Part shown: piece by piece, positions 44,505 through 49,043 of the stretch
Position numbering within the stretch: the stretch's first letter is position 1
Layout of the letters: the number at the start of each line of letters is the position of its first letter
Assembly (NCBI GenBank): GCA_947478405.1
Contig: CANJVX010000024.1
Span: 1-49,043, forward strand
Reading direction: 5' to 3'
Source: Beijerinckiaceae bacterium
GTDB taxonomy: Bacteria; Pseudomonadota; Alphaproteobacteria; Rhizobiales; Beijerinckiaceae
Length of the DNA stretch: 49,043 nucleotides
Position numbers and translations under genes: made by a program
Notes under the pieces: generated by a model
What the model was told of the DNA's origin: nothing
Seen by the model: the letters and a program-made list of their open reading frames with translations, nothing else
Databases searched by the model: none

Positions 44505-45227
44505 ATGGCGCGCAAACCCACAGACAAATTTGAAATGGGCAAGTCCGACAAGGGCAGGTTCGACAAGGGCAAGTTCGAAAAAGGCAAGGGCCGTAAGGCG
44601 GCTGACGACGAGCCTGAACTTTCACGCGCCCGTGCGGTCTTGCCACCCCCCGCGGGGCTCCCGGTCATGCCGCGCCCCGCCTTGGCGGATGATATCCGTG
44701 CCGACGTCAAAACAGAGATCGATCTGGAGGCCAGCGATGAAGAACGGCTGGCTCTCGCGTTGGCCTATGATCTGCCGGCCATCGCCTCTCTCACGGCGCA
44801 CATCACCCTGACCAAGCGCCATGCGCCGGTCATTCGGGTAACGGGCCGCCTGACGGCGCGACTGACCCAGATCTGCGTGGTCACGATGGAACCCTTTGAA
44901 AGCGACATTAGTGAAAGCATCGAAATAGAATATGCGCCCCCGGCTTATGTCACCGAGGTCTGGGAGCGGCTCGCCCAATTGGAGGCCTCTGGCTCGACCG
45001 AAGAAGCCCCCGAGCCACCAGACCAGATTGTGGATGGCAAGATCGATTTGGGTGCTTTGGTGACAGAGGCCCTGGCTCTGGCGCTCGATCCCTATCCCAA
45101 AAAGCCGGGGGGCGCATTCGAGGCCCCCGAGGAGCCCGAGCCCGATCCGGATGAATCGCCCTTTGCCGTCTTGGCGTGCCTCAAAGGAGATGACGGGGAC
45201 AAAGGGGGCGCAGGCGGCCTGGCCTGA
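44505..45227 (+). CDS. DUF177 (YceD) family protein with a basic repeat at the N-terminus
   Basis: The protein has 240 residues. The DUF177 domain spans about 50-220: ADVKTEIDLEASDEERLALALAYDLPAI, VIRVTGRLTARLTQICVVTMEPFESDI and IDLGALVTEALALALDPYPKKPG. YceD supports 23S rRNA accumulation in other organisms. The N-terminus has a tandem lysine-rich repeat of the type F-x-K-G-K (residues about 8-30), which looks like an RNA-binding or disordered extension. The C-terminus is acidic. It is upstream of plsX as in many bacteria; rpmF is not between them. Confidence 0.88.
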   Translation: MARKPTDKFEMGKSDKGRFDKGKFEKGKGRKAADDEPELSRARAVLPPPAGLPVMPRPALADDIRADVKTEIDLEASDEERLALALAYDLPAIASLTAHITLTKRHAPVIRVTGRLTARLTQICVVTMEPFESDISESIEIEYAPPAYVTEVWERLAQLEASGSTEEAPEPPDQIVDGKIDLGALVTEALALALDPYPKKPGGAFEAPEEPEPDPDESPFAVLACLKGDDGDKGGAGGLA

Positions 45228-45330
45228 CCCCTGTGCAAGCGTAAGGATGGCTGTTTCCCTCGGGCGCTGAAACGTCTATGGTCCGCCACCTTTCTTGAAC
45301 CCGGCCATGCTCAAAAGGAGCCTCGGTTCC

Positions 45331-46392
45331 ATGTCCACTTCCGTCAGGATCGCGCTCGACGCCATGGGCGGCGATCATGGCCCCTCGGTTGTGATCCCGG
45401 GTGCGGCTCACGCGTTGAAGACCCGTCCAGGCATTCAATTCCTGCTCTACGGCAATGAGGCCAAGATCGCGCCTTATCTCGCCCAGCATCCGGAATTGCA
45501 GGCACAGGCGCGTGTCATTCACACCGATGTGGCCGTCGCTATGGATGACAAGCCAAGCCAGGCTTTGCGCCGCACGCGCAAGTCATCCTCTATGTGGATG
45601 GCTATTGAAGCTGTGAAGAATGGCGAAGCCGATGTTACCGTTTCAGCAGGCAATACTGGCGCGCTTATGGCCATGTCGACCGTCTGCTTGCGCACGATGG
45701 CTGGCATTGAACGCCCCGCCATTGCCGCTATGTGGCCTACCATGACTGGCCGCGCGATTGTTCTCGATGTTGGCGCGACCATTGGTGCGGATGCACAGCA
45801 TCTTGTCGATCTCGCCATTATGGGATCGGCCATGGCGCGTATTGTGCTGAATATTGAAACGCCCTCCGTTGGTTTGCTCAATGTTGGCGTTGAAGAAATC
45901 AAAGGTATCGAGGAAGTGAAGGCGGCGGGCCGTATTTTGCGCGAAGGCAAGATTCCATCCTTGCGCTATCAGGGCTTTGTTGAGGGCGATGATATTGGCA
46001 AGGGCACGGTTGATGTTGTTGTTACCGAAGGGTTCACCGGCAATATCGCACTGAAAACGGCAGAGGGAACAGCCAAGCAGCTCGCGACGATTTTGCGCGA
46101 AGGCATGCAGGCGAATATTTTCACCAAGCTTGGCTATCTTTTGGCGCGCGGCGCTTTTCAAAATCTCAAGAGCAAGATGGACCCCAGCCACGTGAATGGC
46201 GGCGTGTTCCTCGGCCTTGATGGGATTGTGATCAAAAGCCACGGCGGCACCGACATCAGAGGGTTTTCCAATGCTGTCGGCATAGGTTTCGACATGGTCC
46301 GCCATCAATTGCTGGAAAAAATCCGACACTCTCTCGCAGTGTCGGATGACCGGCGGATCATCATGACAGACGAGATGGATGCGCGCGCCTAA
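45331..46392 (+). CDS. plsX: Phosphate acyltransferase PlsX
   Basis: From the ATG at 45331 (AGGAG 10 bases upstream) the product has 353 residues. Motifs are [65 protein letters not shown] and [18 protein letters not shown], and [15 protein letters not shown]. It makes acyl phosphate from acyl-ACP for phospholipid synthesis. It is followed by fabH after 9 bases. Confidence 0.97.
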   Translation: MSTSVRIALDAMGGDHGPSVVIPGAAHALKTRPGIQFLLYGNEAKIAPYLAQHPELQAQARVIHTDVAVAMDDKPSQALRRTRKSSSMWMAIEAVKNGEADVTVSAGNTGALMAMSTVCLRTMAGIERPAIAAMWPTMTGRAIVLDVGATIGADAQHLVDLAIMGSAMARIVLNIETPSVGLLNVGVEEIKGIEEVKAAGRILREGKIPSLRYQGFVEGDDIGKGTVDVVVTEGFTGNIALKTAEGTAKQLATILREGMQANIFTKLGYLLARGAFQNLKSKMDPSHVNGGVFLGLDGIVIKSHGGTDIRGFSNAVGIGFDMVRHQLLEKIRHSLAVSDDRRIIMTDEMDARA

Positions 46393-46401
46393 GGGCGGGC
46401 G

Positions 46402-47412
46402 ATGACAAAACGGAACAGAACATTGACTTCAGGTCAGACGACACTGCGCTCGGTCATTTGCGGCATTGGCTCTTATCTGCCAGCTAATAAGGTGAGCAAT
46501 GCCGATCTTGAAAAGATTGTCGACACAAGCGACGACTGGATCGTGCAACGCACCGGTATTCGCAATCGCCATATCGCTGCCGAAAGCGAAACCACTTCGA
46601 TGCTGGCTACACACGCCGCCAAAGAGGCGCTCGCCAATGCGGGCCTTACCGCTCAAGACATTGATCTTGTCATCGTCGCGACGTCGTCACCCGATTATAC
46701 ATTTCCCTCGACTGCCACGCAGGTGCAGGCTGCTATTGGCATGAATCATGGCGCGGCGTTTGACGTACAGGCCGTGTGCTCGGGCTTTGTTTATGCCGTC
46801 ACCATTGCCGACAAATTTTTGATCTCCGGTTCACACAAGCGCGTTCTGGTGATTGGTGCTGAAACTTTCTCGCGCCTGCTCGACTGGAATGATCGCACCA
46901 CTTGCGTGCTCTTTGGCGATGGAGCGGGAGCCGTTATTCTCGAAGCGCAAGCGGGCACGGGTGCGATCACGGATCGCGGCGTGCTGACCACGCATCTGCG
47001 CTCCGACGGCCGGCACCGCGAAAAGCTTTATGTTGACGGCGGTCCGTCCACGACGAAAACGGTGGGTCACCTGCGCATGTTGGGCAAGGATGTGTTCCGC
47101 CATGCAGTCAGCATGGTCACCGATGTGATGGTGGATGCCTTTGCTGCGACCGGCACCACAGCCGACGATCTCGACTGGTTTGTGCCCCATCAGGCCAATC
47201 GCCGGATCATCGATGCCTCGGCCGAGAAGTTGGGCATTGCGCCTGAAAAAATTGTCGTCACCGTTGATCAACATGGCAATACGTCCGCGGCTTCCATCCC
47301 GCTGGCGTTGGCCACGGCTGTCAAGGATGGTCGTATCAAGCCCGGCCAGCTCGTGATGATTGAGGCAATGGGCGGGGGCTTCACCTGGGGCTCGGCTTTG
47401 ATCCGCTGGTAA
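46402..47412 (+). CDS. fabH: Beta-ketoacyl-ACP synthase III
   Basis: The protein has 336 residues. The catalytic triad is visible: Cys126 in [14 protein letters not shown], His in [11 protein letters not shown] and Asn in [30 protein letters not shown] and [11 protein letters not shown] are further family motifs. It starts fatty acid synthesis by joining acetyl-CoA and malonyl-ACP. A short N-terminal extension ([15 protein letters not shown]) precedes the core. It is linked to plsX and to ihfA, as in other Rhizobiales. Confidence 0.97.
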   Translation: MTKRNRTLTSGQTTLRSVICGIGSYLPANKVSNADLEKIVDTSDDWIVQRTGIRNRHIAAESETTSMLATHAAKEALANAGLTAQDIDLVIVATSSPDYTFPSTATQVQAAIGMNHGAAFDVQAVCSGFVYAVTIADKFLISGSHKRVLVIGAETFSRLLDWNDRTTCVLFGDGAGAVILEAQAGTGAITDRGVLTTHLRSDGRHREKLYVDGGPSTTKTVGHLRMLGKDVFRHAVSMVTDVMVDAFAATGTTADDLDWFVPHQANRRIIDASAEKLGIAPEKIVVTVDQHGNTSAASIPLALATAVKDGRIKPGQLVMIEAMGGGFTWGSALIRW

Positions 47413-47516
47413 TGGCAGGTCTCTTCCCCGACCTCACTTGTTCTGGGGCTATTTCTGTCTTGTGGGGGCGCGGAGTGACCTTGCGTCACTAATCCGGGTA
47501 ATATGTCAGTTTCCTG

Positions 47517-47544
47517 TTGCAAAGGTAACGTTATCGGTTACGAT
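47517..47544 (+). promoter_or_regulatory. Candidate ihfA promoter
   Basis: TTGCAA (47517-47522) and TACGAT (47539-47544) are 16 bases apart, 29 bases before the ATG at 47573. The spacer contains the inverted repeat GTAAC / GTTAC. Confidence 0.45.
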
Positions 47545-47572
47545 AGCCTTGTTTTTCATTATGGATATTGCC

Positions 47573-47911
47573 ATGACCCGTTCACATTTTGAATCAAAAG
47601 AGTCCCAAACAGTCACGCGAGCTGATCTTGCGGAGGCCGTCTATGGCCGGGTTGGCCTGTCACGGGCGGATTCGGCTGAAATGGTCGAGGTTGTGCTGGG
47701 CGAGATTTCCGAGGCTATTATGCGTGGGGAGGTGGTGAAGCTGTCCTCCTTCGGATCTTTCATGGTGCGCATGAAGGGCGAGCGTGTTGGGCGCAACCCG
47801 AAAACAGGTATTGAAGTTCCGATCACACCGCGCAAGGTGATGGTCTTCAAGCCTTCGAATATCATGAAGCAGCGAATCAATGAGGGCACGGCAGTCGACG
47901 TCCTCGAATAA
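47573..47911 (+). CDS. ihfA: Integration host factor subunit alpha
   Basis: I chose the ATG at 47573 (112 residues); an ATG four codons earlier (47561) is possible. The HU/IHF fold is complete: [62 protein letters not shown] and the beta-arm tip, then [17 protein letters not shown]. The RNPKTG motif with Pro intercalates into the bent DNA. IHF bends DNA at specific sites in transcription, recombination and replication. Confidence 0.95.
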   Translation: MTRSHFESKESQTVTRADLAEAVYGRVGLSRADSAEMVEVVLGEISEAIMRGEVVKLSSFGSFMVRMKGERVGRNPKTGIEVPITPRKVMVFKPSNIMKQRINEGTAVDVLE

Positions 47912-47927
47912 GATGGAGATCGTGGCC

Positions 47928-48422
47928 ATGGAACGAACCGCTGATGCCTTCCGGACGATCAGCGAAGTGGCCGAGGATCTTGATCTTCCCCAGCACGTCC
48001 TGCGTTTCTGGGAAACGCGCTTCACGCAAATCAAACCGATGAAGCGTGGCGGCGGGCGGCGCTATTACCGCCCGGATGATGTCGAGCTTCTGCGGGCCAT
48101 CCGTCATCTTCTCTATGGTGAGGGTTATACGATCCGCGGCGTGCAGCGCATCCTCAAGGAGCAGGGCGCGAAGGCCATTATCGCCTTGGTGCGCGAAGGG
48201 GGCGCGCGTACGCCCATCATGCAAGTGCCGAATGCATCAGCGCGTATCGAGCCCATGCTCAGAGGCCAGGCTATCACGGATGAGGATCTGGACGATGGGG
48301 CGGCTTATGCACCCGCACATGATGCCGGTGCAGGTCTGTCGCGCGCCGATATTGCAGATCTGCAGTCTGTTCTCGGCGATATTGCAGAATGCGAGCGCCT
48401 TCTGGCCGCCGCGCGGGCCTGA
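47928..48422 (+). CDS. MerR family transcriptional regulator
   Basis: From the ATG at 47928 (GGAG 9 bases upstream) the product has 164 residues. The MerR helix-turn-helix has [70 protein letters not shown]. No metal-binding cysteines follow, so it is not a metal sensor. The C-terminal part has a coiled-coil-like helix at the end ([27 protein letters not shown]). The gene follows ihfA, a pair conserved in Rhizobiales; the target is unknown. Confidence 0.93.
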   Translation: MERTADAFRTISEVAEDLDLPQHVLRFWETRFTQIKPMKRGGGRRYYRPDDVELLRAIRHLLYGEGYTIRGVQRILKEQGAKAIIALVREGGARTPIMQVPNASARIEPMLRGQAITDEDLDDGAAYAPAHDAGAGLSRADIADLQSVLGDIAECERLLAAARA

Positions 48423-48450
48423 ATAATCTTGGTCAACCGGTCTTCAGCGG

Positions 48451-48479
48451 TTGCGGGCTCCAGCCGCCTTCTCTATAAG
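48451..48479 (+). promoter_or_regulatory. Promoter of tRNA-Pro
   Basis: TTGCGG (48451-48456) and TATAAG (48474-48479) are spaced by 17 bases. The mature tRNA begins 10 bases after the -10, a typical place for a short tRNA leader. Confidence 0.65.
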
Positions 48480-48488
48480 CCGTCTCGT

Positions 48489-48566
48489 CGGAGTGTAGCG
48501 CAGCCCGGTTAGCGCACTTGTCTGGGGGACAAGGGGTCGTGGGTTCGAATCCCGCCACTCCGACCA
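48489..48566 (+). tRNA. tRNA-Pro (anticodon GGG)
   Basis: The cloverleaf is clear: the acceptor CGGAGTG pairs with CACTCCG, the anticodon stem CTTGT pairs with ACAAG around CTGGGGG, the T-loop is GGTTCGAATCC, and CCA is encoded (48564-48566). The anticodon GGG reads CCC and CCU. A TTTTTT run follows at once. Confidence 0.97.
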
Positions 48567-48680
48567 TTTTTTCATTTTCCGGTATCCTTGCCAAACGGAA
48601 AACCAAACCCTGACCGCGTATTGCAGAATGTATCCTGGGGATTTATCTCTGGCGACCAGAGCACTGACCTCGGGGGCGAT

Positions 48681-49043
48681 GTGTCAAATTTTCAAAATTA
48701 TGCACGCTTTTACGACCTGCTCTATGCCCGGAAGGATTATGTGCAGGAAACGCGTTATGTTGTCGACACCCTGCGCAAGCGCCAACCAAACCTGAAATCC
48801 ATTTTTGAATTGGGCTGCGGAACCGGCGGCCACGCACGAGCCTTTGCGGGTGAGGGCCTCGATGTTTTTGGTATCGATATCAGTCCAGAGATGATTGAAC
48901 TCGCGCGCAGTAAATTTGCGGTCCGGTCCGGGCAGGGGTGCTTCACCTGCGCTGTCGGCAATATCTGTGACTTTCAATCAGGACAGACTTTTGATGCTGC
49001 CGTCTCGCTCTTCCATGTCATGAGCTATCTCACGACAGACGGC
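48681..49043 (+). CDS. Class I SAM-dependent methyltransferase, cut by the window end
   Basis: A GTG at 48681, just after GGGGG, opens a frame of 121 codons that has no stop before the window ends. The N-terminus reads MSNFQNYARFYDLLYARKDY, typical of small methyltransferases in polysaccharide and other gene clusters. Motif I is IFELGCGTGGHARAFA and motif II is VFGIDISPEMIELARSKF; AVSLFHVMSYL follows as motif IV. The substrate is unknown. It begins a new unit after tRNA-Pro. Confidence 0.85.
   Translation, partial: MSNFQNYARFYDLLYARKDYVQETRYVVDTLRKRQPNLKSIFELGCGTGGHARAFAGEGLDVFGIDISPEMIELARSKFAVRSGQGCFTCAVGNICDFQSGQTFDAAVSLFHVMSYLTTDG

Overview
The window is a chromosomal segment of an alphaproteobacterium, almost certainly of the order Hyphomicrobiales (Rhizobiales). 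The evidence is gene order: rpoZ-rsh ... pdxJ-lepB-rnc-era-recO-parC, bpt-RDD-hemB next to ldtR-ldtP, glyA-nrdR-ribD-ribE-ribH-nusB-thiL, hppA, and bamE-cytochrome bc1 chaperone-DUF177-plsX-fabH-ihfA-merR are all arrangements typical of that order. A Bpt-type N-end-rule transferase, a Mg-type HemB and an LdtR regulator fit the same group. I cannot assign a family or genus.

Layout. (1) 1-4498 is an accessory segment that abuts the 3' end of a tRNA-Ser(GCU) gene. It holds a possible recombinase remnant, two small secreted proteins, a DUF5681 protein and a large chimera joining a J-domain, one membrane helix, a SPOR-like domain and a TolA-like C-terminus. This is the least explained part of the window. 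(2) 4659-7619 (minus) carries a lytic transglycosylase and an alpha/beta hydrolase; 7837-9235 carries dapA and smpB; 9391-10638 (minus) carries a NYN-domain protein and a family 5 uracil-DNA glycosylase. (3) 11029-13782 is rpoZ-rsh, the stringent response module. A probable tricarballylate-oxidation unit (tcuA, tcuB and a divergent GntR/FCD regulator with a clear operator) and an ABC exporter separate it from pyrE-pdxJ. (4) 20671-26470 is lepB-rnc-era-DUF1737-recO-parC; 26569-29069 (minus) is bpt, an RDD membrane protein and hemB. (5) 29162-31950 carries a small membrane protein, ldtR and a YcbB-like L,D-transpeptidase with a Tat-like signal. (6) 32220-37966 is glyA-nrdR-riboflavin operon-nusB-small ORF-thiL. 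(7) 38050-40798 is a lineage-specific insert with an isochorismatase-like hydrolase, an unknown 133-residue protein, a CMD-family protein and thiM. (8) 41011-48422 is the H+-pyrophosphatase followed by bamE, the bc1 chaperone, DUF177, plsX, fabH, ihfA and a MerR regulator. It ends with tRNA-Pro(GGG) and a methyltransferase cut by the window edge.

Most genes are housekeeping genes: envelope synthesis and remodelling, cofactor synthesis (riboflavin, thiamine, PLP, heme), nucleotide and one-carbon metabolism, and RNA processing. A family of dispersed palindromes bounded by CGTCATTGCGAG and CTCGCAATGACG punctuates gene ends, with four full copies and several partial ones. I saw no CRISPR array, rRNA, riboswitch of a known class or intact transposase. 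Long antisense reading frames exist opposite many genes and were not called.
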